64,000 nucleotides of DNA from Flavobacterium sp. GT3R68 (GCF_007109225.1 NZ_VJZK01000002.1:186001-250000); one strand, 5' to 3'. Counted from the first letter of the stretch, positions 52,819 through 62,650 are shown. Made by a program: numbers and translations. Notes: generated from the sequence alone by a model not told the origin.

Positions 52819-53667
52819 ATGAAACAGCTATCTTTTTTCCTGTTCACTAAGACTCTTGGATTGTACATTAATTTACTAAGTTTTGTATATCCAAGGAAGG
52901 CCTCTCAATTGGCTTATGCTTTCTTCAGTGAACCGAGAGATGGAAGATTATCGAAAAACAATCTGCCCGGAATCCTGCAGGAAACCCAAACCGAAACGTT
53001 CCAAAAAGACGATCATTTCTTTCAAACGTATACCTGGAAAGGCAATGATACCGTAATTTTACTGGTTCACGGTTGGGAAAGCAATGCCTCGAGATGGGAA
53101 AACATATTGCCTTACCTGAAAAAATCGGGAAGCACCATCATCGCTCTCGACGGACCCGCACACGGACTGTCCAGCGGAAAGGAATTCAGCATTCCAAAAT
53201 ATGCCGAATTCATTAATCTGGCGGTCGAAAAATTCAAGCCTCACTACCTGATCGGACATTCCATCGGCGGAAAAGCCATCCTTTATTACCAATCGTTATA
53301 CCAAAATACTACGATTCAGAAAATGGTCATTTTGGGTGCTCCGAGTGATTTCAAAATAATACTCAACAATTATATCACCCTATTGAGCCTGAATGCCAAG
53401 ATTTCCAAAGCACTGGAAGACCATTACTTTACGCATTTCAAACTTAAACTTGAAGAGTTCTCCGCAAAATTATTCGCTTCCAAAATACAAATCAAAGGTT
53501 TTATTGCCCACGATGTGGATGATACCGTCGTCTTATTTGAAGAAGGAAAAAAAATTGCCGGCAGCTGGAAAGACGCCATTTTCATTGAAACCAAAGGATT
53601 AGGACACAGCATGCACGATGACGACCTATACCAAAAAGTCTCCCGATTTTTGTTTGAAGCAGAATAA
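52819..53667 (+). CDS. Alpha/beta hydrolase
   Basis: 282 residues. After a hydrophobic N-terminal segment (about 5-25), the fold begins with VILLVHGWESNASRW; the nucleophile elbow is GHSIGGKA. A late Asp in HDVDDTVV and the His in GLGHSMHDD complete the triad. The N-terminal segment may be a membrane anchor. Specific substrate unknown. A copy of the dispersed element follows 13 bases after the stop. Confidence 0.88.
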   Translation: MKQLSFFLFTKTLGLYINLLSFVYPRKASQLAYAFFSEPRDGRLSKNNLPGILQETQTETFQKDDHFFQTYTWKGNDTVILLVHGWESNASRWENILPYLKKSGSTIIALDGPAHGLSSGKEFSIPKYAEFINLAVEKFKPHYLIGHSIGGKAILYYQSLYQNTTIQKMVILGAPSDFKIILNNYITLLSLNAKISKALEDHYFTHFKLKLEEFSAKLFASKIQIKGFIAHDVDDTVVLFEEGKKIAGSWKDAIFIETKGLGHSMHDDDLYQKVSRFLFEAE

Positions 53668-53680
53668 CCGGAATTTTAAT

Positions 53681-53750
53681 GACCGTTCTCTCCCGCTATT
53701 CGTTGCAATCCGCGTAAAAAAACGCGGGATTTCCACTCTTATCGGGGCTA
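53681..53750 (+). repeat. Dispersed structured element, copy D
   Basis: Contains CCCGCTATTCGTTGCAATC, the variable hairpin CGCGT / ACGCG with an A-rich loop, and GGATTTCCACTCTTATCGGGGCTA. Its outer stem is CCCG / CGGG where copies A and B have CCTG / CAGG, a compensatory pair change. The first twelve bases (GACCGTTCTCTC) are more diverged than in the other copies. Confidence 0.75.
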
Positions 53751-53841
53751 TAAATCAGGGTCTGGATTCCAAAAAAACATCTCCTGACTTCATATTATTA
53801 ATTTTCTAAACGAGCAAAGCCAACCAACAATCTAAATTGCT

Positions 53842-53849
53842 TACTTTTG
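53842..53849 (+). promoter_or_regulatory. -7 promoter box of rluF
   Basis: TACTTTTG, an exact TAnnTTTG match four bases before the rluF ATG at 53854, implying a nearly leaderless message, or that the box is chance. Confidence 0.35.
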
Positions 53850-53853
53850 CATT

Positions 53854-54666
53854 ATGGAAGAAAATCTAAAACGTCTTAATAAATTCATCGGTGAAACCGG
53901 CTATTGTTCCCGTCGTGAAGCCGACAAGCTTATTGAAGAAGGACGGGTTACCATCAACGGTATCGTACCGGAAATGGGAACCAAAGTGTCGACAACTGAT
54001 GAAGTCCGTATTGACGGAAAGCTTATCGTCGAAAAAAATGAGAAACCAGTGTATTTGGCCTTCAATAAACCTGTAGGAATTGAATGCACTACCAATCTGG
54101 ACGTCCGTAATAACATCGTAGATTACATCAATTATCCAAAAAGGATTTTCCCTATCGGACGTTTGGACAAAGCCAGTGAAGGTTTAATATTTATGACCAA
54201 CGACGGCGATATCGTTAATAAAATTCTTCGTGCCCGAAACAATCACGAAAAAGAATATACGGTTACCGTAAACAGACCGATTACCGATCGTTTTATTGAA
54301 CGCATGGGAAATGGCGTACCTATTTTGGACACCGTAACCCGAAAATGTAAAGTCGAACAAATCAGCAAATACATTTTTAAAATTATCCTGACACAAGGGC
54401 TGAACCGTCAGATCCGTCGCATGTGCGAATATTTGGGTTACGATGTTACAGCGTTGAAGAGAATCCGAATTATTAATATCTCTCTGGACATTCCCGTTGG
54501 ACGATTCCGTGATTTAACGGATACTGAAATAAAAGAATTAAACCAGCTTATTGAACCTTCGAGCAAAACAGAGGAAGCCAGTCTGCCAAAAGCAGAGCCC
54601 GCAATAAAAAAAACAGAATTCATCAAAAGAGATGATCCCCGATTCAAAAAACGAGGGGATTATTAA
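53854..54666 (+). CDS. rluF: 23S rRNA pseudouridine synthase RluF-like
   Basis: 270 residues. N-terminal S4 RNA-binding domain (RLNKFIGETGYCSRREADKLI), then the catalytic domain with the Asp in IGRLDKASEGLIFM and the motif LTQGLNRQIRRMCEYLGY. The RsuA/RluB/E/F family is certain; RluF (position 2604) is the best guess from VYLAFNKPVGIECTT. The basic C-terminal tail ends FIKRDDPRFKKRGDY. Its stop codon is adjacent to that of the convergent DUF1801 gene. Confidence 0.9.
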   Translation: MEENLKRLNKFIGETGYCSRREADKLIEEGRVTINGIVPEMGTKVSTTDEVRIDGKLIVEKNEKPVYLAFNKPVGIECTTNLDVRNNIVDYINYPKRIFPIGRLDKASEGLIFMTNDGDIVNKILRARNNHEKEYTVTVNRPITDRFIERMGNGVPILDTVTRKCKVEQISKYIFKIILTQGLNRQIRRMCEYLGYDVTALKRIRIINISLDIPVGRFRDLTDTEIKELNQLIEPSSKTEEASLPKAEPAIKKTEFIKRDDPRFKKRGDY

Positions 54667-55074
54667 TTATTGGATTTTCCTTCGCTTGGCCTTAACAAGC
54701 TTTTCATCAAGTGAGACAGCATCGTAAATCTGCTGTTTTAACAACGGAACGTCAATTTCCTGAATGGAAGTGAAAATCAGTTTGGACATGAAATTTTCCG
54801 ATTTAAAAGTTTCATCAGAAAGCAAATCACCCTTGCAAAATCCAATCGCCACTCCTTCCTCAACTTTTCCCCACGGAACAGAAGCCGGCCAGATATAACA
54901 AATACGGGAATGCCGATAATAAAAAGGGACATTATAGGCCAATTTTTCCTTGCAGTCAAAAATACAGTCCAATATAATTTTGCGCAGAAATTGAACAATT
55001 TCCAGTTCCTTTTCCGGCAGGTGATCCAGAAATTCATCGATACTCTTAAACTGCATTCCTTGCGGATTTCCCAT
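54667..55074 (-). CDS. DUF1801 domain protein
   Basis: 135 residues. Contains LRKIILDCIFDCKEKLAYNVPFY, the core of DUF1801 (YdhG-like), and GVAIGFCKGDLLSD. Small cytoplasmic protein, function unknown. A terminator hairpin separates it from folD upstream. Confidence 0.87.
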   Translation of the reverse strand: MGNPQGMQFKSIDEFLDHLPEKELEIVQFLRKIILDCIFDCKEKLAYNVPFYYRHSRICYIWPASVPWGKVEEGVAIGFCKGDLLSDETFKSENFMSKLIFTSIQEIDVPLLKQQIYDAVSLDEKLVKAKRRKIQ

Positions 55075-55079
55075 ATCTT

Positions 55080-55104
55080 AAAAAAAGCCACGCTGAGGCG
55101 TGGC
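55080..55104 (-). terminator. Terminator after folD
   Basis: Stem GCCACGC / GCGTGGC with loop CTCA and seven T on the minus strand. Same stem as the terminator at 52791. Confidence 0.9.
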
Positions 55105-55112
55105 ATATGATT

Positions 55113-56000
55113 TTATAAATTTTTAAATCGTTTCTGTTCCCTTGCCAGCAGCGTATTTTTCAGCAGCATCGCAATGGTCATCGGTCCTACTCCACCTGGA
55201 ACGGGCGTAATGAAAGATGCTTTTTTGCTGACATTCTCAAAATCAACGTCACCGGTAATCACATAACCTTTTTCGGTAGAACTATCCGCTACTCTTGTAA
55301 TTCCGACATCAATAACTACGGCACCGTCTTTTACCATTTCGGCTTTCAGATAATTCGGAACACCCAAAGCAGTGATGATGATATCAGCCTGTGTGGTGAT
55401 TTGCGCAATATTTTTGGTATAACTGTGTGTCACTGTAACCGTGGAATTCCCGGGAAACCCTTTTCTTCCCATAAGGATGCTCATCGGACGTCCTACAATA
55501 TGACTGCGGCCAATAACTACAGTATGTTTTCCCTGAGTTTCCACATTGTATCTTTCCAATAATTCCAGAATTCCAAATGGCGTAGCAGGTATGAAAGTAG
55601 TCATATCCAACGCCATTTTTCCAAAATTTTCAGGATGAAAACCATCCACATCTTTACTTGGATCAATAGCCATCAGTACTTTTTGAGTATCGATCTGATC
55701 GGGTAATGGTAACTGAACGATAAATCCATCGATATTATCATCCATATTCAGTTCGCTGATTTTCATCAGAAGCTCCGTTTCGGAAGTTGTGCTCGGCATT
55801 TTAACCAATGTAGATTCAAAACCTACGCGTTCGCAAGCAGTAACTTTACTTCCCACATACGTCAGACTGGCGCCATCATTACCTACGATAATAGCAGCCA
55901 GGTGAGGCACTTTTTCATTATTTTCCCGCATCTTCTGAACCTCAGCGGTGATTTCAATCTTGATGTCCTCGGATACTTTTTTTCCGTCTAGTAGTTGCAT
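55113..56000 (-). CDS. folD: Bifunctional methylenetetrahydrofolate dehydrogenase/cyclohydrolase
   Basis: 295 residues. Interconverts methylene- and formyl-tetrahydrofolate. Substrate loop VGNDGASLTYVGSKVTACE with the catalytic Lys, VQLPLPDQID, PSKDVDGFHPEN, NADP loop VIGRSHIVGRPMS and the C-terminal TPVPGGVGPMTIAMLLKNT are all present. Standard length. Single gene between two terminators. Confidence 0.97.
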   Translation of the reverse strand: MQLLDGKKVSEDIKIEITAEVQKMRENNEKVPHLAAIIVGNDGASLTYVGSKVTACERVGFESTLVKMPSTTSETELLMKISELNMDDNIDGFIVQLPLPDQIDTQKVLMAIDPSKDVDGFHPENFGKMALDMTTFIPATPFGILELLERYNVETQGKHTVVIGRSHIVGRPMSILMGRKGFPGNSTVTVTHSYTKNIAQITTQADIIITALGVPNYLKAEMVKDGAVVIDVGITRVADSSTEKGYVITGDVDFENVSKKASFITPVPGGVGPMTIAMLLKNTLLAREQKRFKNL

Positions 56001-56068
56001 TGTAAATAGTTTAGTTGTGAAGTCCCCACGGAGAATCTTCGTTGTAGTTTTGTTGTTGTTTTATATAA

Positions 56069-56110
56069 AAAAAAGGTTTAAAGTTTCAACAGACTGAAGC
56101 TTTAAACCTT
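56069..56110 (-). terminator. Terminator after ffh
   Basis: On the minus strand, AAGGTTTAAAG and CTTTAAACCTT (with further partial pairing inside) are followed by a run of eight T. Confidence 0.85.
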
Positions 56111-56117
56111 ACAAATA

Positions 56118-57455
56118 TTATCTCATCCCATTCATGCCGCCCATCATTTTCATCAGGTTTTTTCCCCCCGGGCCTTGCATCATTTTCATCATTTTACTCA
56201 TCTGGTCGAACTGTTTCATCAATTGATTGACCTGCTCGATTTTAGTTCCGGAACCTTTTGCGATTCTGGTTTTTCTTTTTACATCGATGATGGACGGTTT
56301 CGTTCTTTCACTCGGAGTCATCGAGTGGATGATGGCTTCAATATGTTTGAAAGCGTCGTCTTCAATCTCCACATCTTTCATCGCTTTGGAAGCTCCGGGA
56401 ATCATACCGACCAAGTCTTTCATGTTACCCATTTTCTTCACTTGCTGAATTTGGGTCAGGAAATCATCAAAACCAAATTCATTCTTTGCAATTTTCTTTT
56501 GTAACTTTCTGGCTTCCTCCTCATCAAATTGCTCGTGTGCTCTTTCCACCAACGACACAACATCTCCCATTCCAAGGATACGTTCCGCCATACGGATTGG
56601 ATAGAATATATCAATTGCATCCATTTTTTCGCCGGTACCAACAAATTTGATTGGTTTGTTAACTACCGATTTAATAGAAATTGCAGCTCCTCCACGGGTA
56701 TCTCCATCTAATTTGGTAAGGATAACTCCGTCAAAGTTCAATCTGTCGTTGAACGCTTTTGCAGTGTTTACAGCATCTTGTCCCGTCATGGCATCCACAA
56801 CGAACAAGGTTTCCTGCGGCTGAATGGCTTTATGAACGCGTTCGATTTCATCCATCATTTCCTCATCCACTGCCAAACGACCCGCCGTATCTATAATCAC
56901 GACATTGAATCCGTTTGCTTTGGCATGCTTGATAGCGTTTTGAGCAATCTCTACAGGATTTTTGTTTTCTGGTTCCGAGTAAACCTCAACTCCGATTTGA
57001 TCCCCTACAACATGCAACTGGTTGATTGCTGCAGGGCGGTATATATCACACGCTACTAAAAGCGGTTTTTTATTCTTTTTGGTTTTAAGAAAATTTGCCA
57101 ATTTTCCGGAGAAAGTTGTTTTTCCAGAACCTTGCAGACCCGACATTAAGATTACTGTTGGCGCTCCCGAAAGATTGATTCCGGCTACATCACCACCCAT
57201 TAATTCGGTCAGCTCATCTTTAACTAATTTGACTAACAATTGTCCCGGCTGAAGCGTGGTCAATACATTTTGTCCAATTGCTTTTTCTTTTACCTTAGTG
57301 GTAAAATCTTTGGCAATCTTGAAATTGACATCGGCATCCAACAAAGCGCGGCGCACTTCTTTCAAAGTATCGGCTACGTTTACTTCGGTGATTTTACCGT
57401 GTCCTTTTAGTATATGAAAGGCTTTATCTAGTTTATCGCTTAAATTATCGAACAT
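56118..57455 (-). CDS. ffh: Signal recognition particle protein Ffh
   Basis: 445 residues. N domain with ALLDADVNFKIAKDF, G domain with GLQGSGKTTFSGKLA, DTAGRLAVD and TKLDGDTRGGAA, and a Met-rich M domain that binds 4.5S RNA and signal peptides and ends KNLMKMMGGMNGMR. Targets membrane proteins to FtsY and SecY. Complete and of normal length. Confidence 0.97.
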   Translation of the reverse strand: MFDNLSDKLDKAFHILKGHGKITEVNVADTLKEVRRALLDADVNFKIAKDFTTKVKEKAIGQNVLTTLQPGQLLVKLVKDELTELMGGDVAGINLSGAPTVILMSGLQGSGKTTFSGKLANFLKTKKNKKPLLVACDIYRPAAINQLHVVGDQIGVEVYSEPENKNPVEIAQNAIKHAKANGFNVVIIDTAGRLAVDEEMMDEIERVHKAIQPQETLFVVDAMTGQDAVNTAKAFNDRLNFDGVILTKLDGDTRGGAAISIKSVVNKPIKFVGTGEKMDAIDIFYPIRMAERILGMGDVVSLVERAHEQFDEEEARKLQKKIAKNEFGFDDFLTQIQQVKKMGNMKDLVGMIPGASKAMKDVEIEDDAFKHIEAIIHSMTPSERTKPSIIDVKRKTRIAKGSGTKIEQVNQLMKQFDQMSKMMKMMQGPGGKNLMKMMGGMNGMR

Positions 57456-57477
57456 AATAGTGTCTTTTATTGAAGTG

Positions 57478-57485
57478 CAAATTTA
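57478..57485 (-). promoter_or_regulatory. -7 promoter box of ffh
   Basis: TAAATTTG on the minus strand, an exact TAnnTTTG match 22 bases before the ffh ATG. No clear TTG at -33. Confidence 0.45.
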
Positions 57486-57521
57486 AGGATTTGATTTTGA
57501 AGTTTTATCGATTATCTGAAT

Positions 57522-57548
57522 AAAAAAACCAGTCCGAAAAGACTGGTT
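57522..57548 (-). terminator. Terminator after the lipocalin-like lipoprotein gene
   Basis: Stem AACCAGTC / GACTGGTT with a six-base loop and seven T on the minus strand. Confidence 0.85.
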
Positions 57549-57571
57549 AGTAATATACTCAATTTTGATTT

Positions 57572-58036
57572 TTAATTTTTTTCAAAAGTCAGGTAGTCTG
57601 TTCCACCATTACCTCCACTTATATCAATAAGTTGGATTTTGGTACTGGTTTGCGAAACGATATCCCAGTCATCTGATAAATCTATAAAATTAATCGGAGA
57701 GGCGAATAGAATAGTAAAATCCAGATCACCGCTCGGATCATCATCATCGGTACTATTGTCGGCCGTAACGGACCATGAACCTGTATAGGCATTAACGCCA
57801 TTGGTAGCTGTTAAAACATTGGAAGCACCAAAGGTAAATGCATACCCCGAAAAATTCGCTGTCTCATTATTATCCGATTCGATAAAACTGGTAATCCGCC
57901 ATGTTCCCTGCGTCATCAGATTGATTACGGGTGTCGGATTTTGAGAAGAGGACGAATTATCGTCGGAACTACACATCGAGGCTGTAGTCAACATGAAAAT
58001 CAAAGCTAATAAGGAAAGAAATGATAATTTTTTCAA
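57572..58036 (-). CDS. Surface lipoprotein, lipocalin-like, function unknown
   Basis: 154 residues. The lipoprotein signal ends at C22 (ASMC), followed by SSDDNSSSS, an acidic stretch of the kind that marks surface-exposed lipoproteins in flavobacteria. The remainder (TQGTWRITSFIESD to TDYLTFEKN) has the strand pattern of small lipocalin-like domains. Its specific role is unknown. It lies between ffh and argS, leftward, with its own terminator. Confidence 0.78.
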   Translation of the reverse strand: MKKLSFLSLLALIFMLTTASMCSSDDNSSSSQNPTPVINLMTQGTWRITSFIESDNNETANFSGYAFTFGASNVLTATNGVNAYTGSWSVTADNSTDDDDPSGDLDFTILFASPINFIDLSDDWDIVSQTSTKIQLIDISGGNGGTDYLTFEKN

Positions 58037-58094
58037 AAGTAATTTATTTAGGGCATTTTAAGGCTACTAAAGATACAACAATTAACTCACGGAA

Positions 58095-59873
58095 TTACAT
58101 TCGTTCCGGAACATCAATACCTAATAATGCAAATGCAGAAGCAATGGTTTCTGCAACTTTTTTGGATAATTGTACGCGGAAAATTTTCTTGGTGACATTC
58201 TTTTCTCCCAAGATAAATACACTTTGGTAAAACGAATTATATTCTCTGACCAAATCATAGGTGTAATTGGCAATCAAGGCCGGACTGTGGTTTTGCGCCG
58301 CATTCTGAATCACTTCAGGATAAAGCTCTAATTGTTTCAGAAGTTCTTTTTCCTTTTCGTGTAATTCGGAAGCTTCTGTTATGGCGCTGTAATCAAAGTT
58401 GGCCTTGCGTAAAATCGACTGGATTCTCGCATACGTATATTGAATGAACGGTCCTGTATTTCCAGCAAAATCAACTGATTCTTCCGGATTGAAAAGGATA
58501 CGTTTTTTGGGATCGACTTTCAGAATATAATATTTCAGCGCACCCATGCCGATCGTGTTGTATAAATTTATCTTTTCTTCTTCCGAATACCCTTCCAGTT
58601 TACCTAAATCTTCCGATATTTTTTGGGCGGTTTCGGTCATTTCATTCATTAAATCATCCGCATCAACGACAGTTCCTTCGCGGCTTTTCATTTTTCCGGA
58701 AGGCAAATCCACCATTCCGTAAGATAGATGAAACAGGTTTTGAGACCAATCAAATCCTAATTTTTTCAAAATCAAAAACAATACTTTGAAATGATAATCC
58801 TGTTCATTTCCAACAGTGTAAACCATCCCTCCTACATCCGGAAAATCCTTGACACGCTGAATGGCAGTCCCGATATCCTGTGTCATGTATACCGCAGTAC
58901 CGTCCGAACGCAGCACGATTTTTCGGTCGAGCCCGTCTTCTGTCAAATCAATCCAAACCGAACCGTCCGGGTCTTTTTCGAACACGCCTTTTTCCAAACC
59001 AATCTGAACCACATCTTTTCCTAATAAATAGGTATTGCTTTCGTAATAATATTGATCAAAATCAACACCCATACTTTTATAAGTAGTCGCAAAACCATCA
59101 TAAACCCATTGGTTCATCATGTTCCAGAGCGCTTTTACTTTTTCATCACCCGCTTCCCATTTCAAAAGCATTTCCTGCGCTTCTAAAATAATCGGAGCGG
59201 TTTTTTTAGCTTCTTCCTCGGTCTTACCTTCTGAGATTAATTGATTGATTTCTTCTTTATAAGCTTTATCAAAAGCAACATAATAGTTACCCACTAATTT
59301 GTCGCCTTTTAAACCCGTTGACGCCGGCGTTTCACCATTGCCAAATTTTTGCCATGCCAGCATCGACTTACAGATATGGATTCCACGGTCGTTAATAATT
59401 TGCGTTTTATATACTTTCTTCCCCGAGGCTTTGATAATTTCAGCTACAGAATAACCCAAAAGATTATTACGAACGTGTCCCAAATGGAGCGGTTTGTTAG
59501 TATTTGGTGAAGAATATTCTACCATAATCGCTTTATCTCCGGGAGTTGGCGTAACGAAACCATATTTGGAATCATCTTTTATTCCATTAAAGAAATTAAG
59601 ATAATATTGGTCAGCGATGACAATATTCAAAAAGCCCGAAACGACATTAAAGCGATCCACTTCCGCTACATTTTCAACCAAATAGTTTCCTATTTTGTTT
59701 CCTAATTCCACCGGATTGCTTTTGATCACTTTCAACAAGGGAAAAATCACCATCGTAATATCCCCCTCAAATTCCCGGCGTGTCGCTTGAAATTCAACTT
59801 TGTCAATAGCAATGTCAAATAAGGCCTGAATGGCTTTTTCAATAGAAGGCGTGAGAATCTGAGATAGTGTCAT
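58095..59873 (-). CDS. argS: Arginyl-tRNA synthetase
   Basis: 592 residues from the ATG at 59873 (MTLSQILTPSIEKA); the frame is open 29 codons upstream, but a promoter lies in that stretch. Class I synthetase: HIGH motif as HLGH in SPNTNKPLHLGHVRN, the KMSKS position as GKMKSREG, the N-terminal Arg-specific domain and the C-terminal anticodon-binding domain ending in LLGIDVPERM. Length is normal. Confidence 0.96.
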   Translation of the reverse strand: MTLSQILTPSIEKAIQALFDIAIDKVEFQATRREFEGDITMVIFPLLKVIKSNPVELGNKIGNYLVENVAEVDRFNVVSGFLNIVIADQYYLNFFNGIKDDSKYGFVTPTPGDKAIMVEYSSPNTNKPLHLGHVRNNLLGYSVAEIIKASGKKVYKTQIINDRGIHICKSMLAWQKFGNGETPASTGLKGDKLVGNYYVAFDKAYKEEINQLISEGKTEEEAKKTAPIILEAQEMLLKWEAGDEKVKALWNMMNQWVYDGFATTYKSMGVDFDQYYYESNTYLLGKDVVQIGLEKGVFEKDPDGSVWIDLTEDGLDRKIVLRSDGTAVYMTQDIGTAIQRVKDFPDVGGMVYTVGNEQDYHFKVLFLILKKLGFDWSQNLFHLSYGMVDLPSGKMKSREGTVVDADDLMNEMTETAQKISEDLGKLEGYSEEEKINLYNTIGMGALKYYILKVDPKKRILFNPEESVDFAGNTGPFIQYTYARIQSILRKANFDYSAITEASELHEKEKELLKQLELYPEVIQNAAQNHSPALIANYTYDLVREYNSFYQSVFILGEKNVTKKIFRVQLSKKVAETIASAFALLGIDVPERM

Positions 59874-59892
59874 TTGTCTTTTTTTAAGGGCG

Positions 59893-59922
59893 TAAAGATA
59901 GTCAATATGGAGTAAACTCAAA
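59893..59922 (-). promoter_or_regulatory. Promoter of argS
   Basis: On the minus strand: TTTG (59919-59922), 18 bases, TATCTTTA (59893-59900), seven of eight matches to the -7 pattern. It supports the argS start at 59873 over the longer frame. Confidence 0.5.
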
Positions 59923-60098
59923 AACAGAAAAAGGAGATAATTATGTTTTAAAAAATACAAAAAGACCGATAAACTGACAATTTCGCATTTTTTTCAAAAA
60001 TAACTGTAACATTTTATTCATTTTGCAGTCTAGTTGAATATCCCAATTAAAGATACTTGTTAATAAATGTTAAACTTTGTATAAAATAGTACTTTGTA

Positions 60099-60129
60099 TT
60101 GCATACTATAGTAAATAAGAATACATTTG
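60099..60129 (+). promoter_or_regulatory. Promoter of the TonB-dependent receptor gene
   Basis: TTG (60099-60101), 20 bases, TACATTTG (60122-60129): a full match to the phylum's promoter pattern, 31 bases before the ATG. Confidence 0.65.
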
Positions 60130-60160
60130 CAGCATCAATCAATTTTAAATCAAACAAATC

Positions 60161-62626
60161 ATGAAGTTCAAATTAATGTTACTATGCTTATTCGGAGCCA
60201 TACTTTCGATGCAGGCACAAAATTCGGCCAAACCCTCACTAATTGAAAGTCCCGGCAGTATCAATGGAAAAGTGGTGGACAAAACTACCAACGAACCACT
60301 ACCATATGTAAATATTATTGTAAAGGAAAGTGACAAAGTAATAACAGGCGGTATCACCTCTGACGCGGGAACCTTTGCTATTAAAAATTTAGCATTAAAA
60401 AATTATACTGTAGAAATCCAGTTTATCGGATACAAAACAATTTTCAAGAATGTTGTTTTAACTGCGGATAACAAAACTGTCAATCTAAACACCATCAATC
60501 TGGAAGAGGAAGCCGTACAATTGGAAGGTGTTGAAGTGGTTGCCGAAAGAACAAGTGTCGTTCAGAAAATAGACCGAAAAGTATATCATATCGGCAAGGA
60601 TATAATAGCATCCGGAACGACAGCAGCGGCAATTTTAAACAACATTCCAACAGTAAGTGTGGATGCACAAACCAAAGAAATTAGCCTTAGAGGAAATGCA
60701 AATGTCCGTGTCTTAATCGACGGAAAGCCATCAAACCTAGATCCAGCCCAATTATTAGAACAGATTCCATCGTCCTCAGTTAAAGATATTGAAACGATTA
60801 CCAATCCGTCTTCAAAATACAATCCGGAAGGGATGAGTGGTATCATTAATATCATTTTGCACAAAAGTGCCAATCAAGGTTTCAATGGTTCATTAAATAC
60901 AGGTATCACTTTTGCCAAAACACCAAAACTGAACACTGCCTTGAACTTAAATTACAAAGTTGGCAAAGTAAATATGTACAGTAATTACGGTATTAATCAC
61001 GGTATTAACGCCAATCATGGTTTTGTATTCAGCGAAAAACCAACTTTTGAAAATCATCAGACATTTACATTCAAAAATAAAAACACTTCTCATTTACTGA
61101 AACTTGGTGTAGATTATTATATCAATGAAAAAAACACCTTTTCTTTTTACACTATCCAAAATATTACTGATGGTAGCGGAAATGGAAGCACACCGGTAGA
61201 CTATTTCGATAATACAACTCCGAATGCAAATAATGGCGGTGCACCAAATCGTGATTCAGAACAATTATTCGACTCTACAAGTGATGACAAATCGCAAACG
61301 TATGATATGGATTTCAAACATGACTTCAAGAAAAAAGGGGAAAATTTAGAATTACAAGCCAATTTTTCGCATTCGAAAGAAGATGAAAACACACGTTACG
61401 ACAACACCATTTTCACTCCAACCACCACTTCAACGAATACCAATATAGTGGATGGAAAAACGAATTCTTTTCAGTTTAATTTAGATTACACGAACCCTTT
61501 ATCCGAAACTGCAAAATTGGAATTAGGAGCAGAAAGCCGAATTCAAAATACAAAAAGTGACTTTCAGGATATTGCTCCTTCCAATATGACTCATAATTAT
61601 TTTGATTTCAACAGAAACATTCATGCGGCCTATACCAATTACAGCAAACAATGGAATAAATGGAGCGCACAAATTGGAGTTCGTTTGGAGAATTACGCAA
61701 TCGAGGCGGATTTTGAGAAAAATGAAACCAATCCAATGTTCAATAGTAACGAAAAAGTAACCGATAATATTTTCTCCTTTTATCCATCCGCATTCTTAAC
61801 GTATACGGCGAGCGAGAAAAACTCTTTCAATTTTAATTATTCCAGAAGAGTAGACCGCCCTAGTATTGGACAAATCAGTCCAATCAGAGAATGGACAACA
61901 TCATTGATGGAATCTCGTGGAAATCCTTCATTGAAACCACAATTTACCAATTCATTTGAAGTAAATTATACCCGAACTTCTGCATTAGGTTCGATTACAG
62001 CAGGTGTATTCTACAGACAAATCAACGACGAAATATCCAGAGTTATCTTTAATGACCCTAACGATCCGAACAGAAGAATTCTTTCTTATGATAATTTCGA
62101 TGACAACAATGCTTTTGGGGTTGAAACCTCAGCAAACTTAAAATTCACCAAATGGTGGTCGGCAAACACCAGTGTCGATGCTTATTTTAAAACAGTGAAG
62201 GGAACCGTTCAAAATGCTACAACTGATGAATTTGAAACAGGTGAAATAGATGTCACGTCTTTCAATGCCAGGATCAACAATACTTTCACAGCAACAAAAA
62301 ATCTTCGTTTTCAATTATTTGGAATGTACAGAGGTCGTGATTTGAGTTTGCAATTCGAAAGAAAAGCGATGTACAAAGCAGATTTTGGAGCTACCTATAA
62401 CGTTCTAAAAGGAAAGGGAACCATTACAGCCCGTATGAACGACGTATTCGACACGATGAATTTCTCTTTCGACGGAAGCAATCCATACAGACAACATGGT
62501 GCCTTCTATTGGGAAAGCCAGTCCGTATATGTTGGGTTCAACCTGATGTTTGGTGGTGGAAAAAACAAAGCCATGCAAAGAAAAGATCGTGATGCCAATG
62601 AAACCCAAGGGGGCGGAATGTTCTAA
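60161..62626 (+). CDS. TonB-dependent receptor, outer membrane beta-barrel (OMP_b-brl_3)
   Basis: 821 residues. Signal peptide ending near SMQAQN (about residue 20), CarboxypepD_reg-like domain (about 32-115, GKVVDKTTNEPLPYVNIIV), plug domain (about 130-225, with GNANVRVLIDGKPSNL and NPEGMSGIINIIL), and a barrel of the OMP_b-brl_3 type to the C-terminus. No SusD partner gene follows, so it is not a classical SusC/D unit. The terminal residues are Gly-rich rather than ending in a strong barrel strand. The ligand is unknown. Confidence 0.92.
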   Translation: MKFKLMLLCLFGAILSMQAQNSAKPSLIESPGSINGKVVDKTTNEPLPYVNIIVKESDKVITGGITSDAGTFAIKNLALKNYTVEIQFIGYKTIFKNVVLTADNKTVNLNTINLEEEAVQLEGVEVVAERTSVVQKIDRKVYHIGKDIIASGTTAAAILNNIPTVSVDAQTKEISLRGNANVRVLIDGKPSNLDPAQLLEQIPSSSVKDIETITNPSSKYNPEGMSGIINIILHKSANQGFNGSLNTGITFAKTPKLNTALNLNYKVGKVNMYSNYGINHGINANHGFVFSEKPTFENHQTFTFKNKNTSHLLKLGVDYYINEKNTFSFYTIQNITDGSGNGSTPVDYFDNTTPNANNGGAPNRDSEQLFDSTSDDKSQTYDMDFKHDFKKKGENLELQANFSHSKEDENTRYDNTIFTPTTTSTNTNIVDGKTNSFQFNLDYTNPLSETAKLELGAESRIQNTKSDFQDIAPSNMTHNYFDFNRNIHAAYTNYSKQWNKWSAQIGVRLENYAIEADFEKNETNPMFNSNEKVTDNIFSFYPSAFLTYTASEKNSFNFNYSRRVDRPSIGQISPIREWTTSLMESRGNPSLKPQFTNSFEVNYTRTSALGSITAGVFYRQINDEISRVIFNDPNDPNRRILSYDNFDDNNAFGVETSANLKFTKWWSANTSVDAYFKTVKGTVQNATTDEFETGEIDVTSFNARINNTFTATKNLRFQLFGMYRGRDLSLQFERKAMYKADFGATYNVLKGKGTITARMNDVFDTMNFSFDGSNPYRQHGAFYWESQSVYVGFNLMFGGGKNKAMQRKDRDANETQGGGMF

Positions 62627-62650
62627 AAATAAGAGTAGTTAGTTATTAAT

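Noticed and set aside
53618-53809. 63-codon open frame after the alpha/beta hydrolase
   Set aside because: It overlaps the hydrolase end in another frame and then runs through copy D of the dispersed element; no protein-like features.
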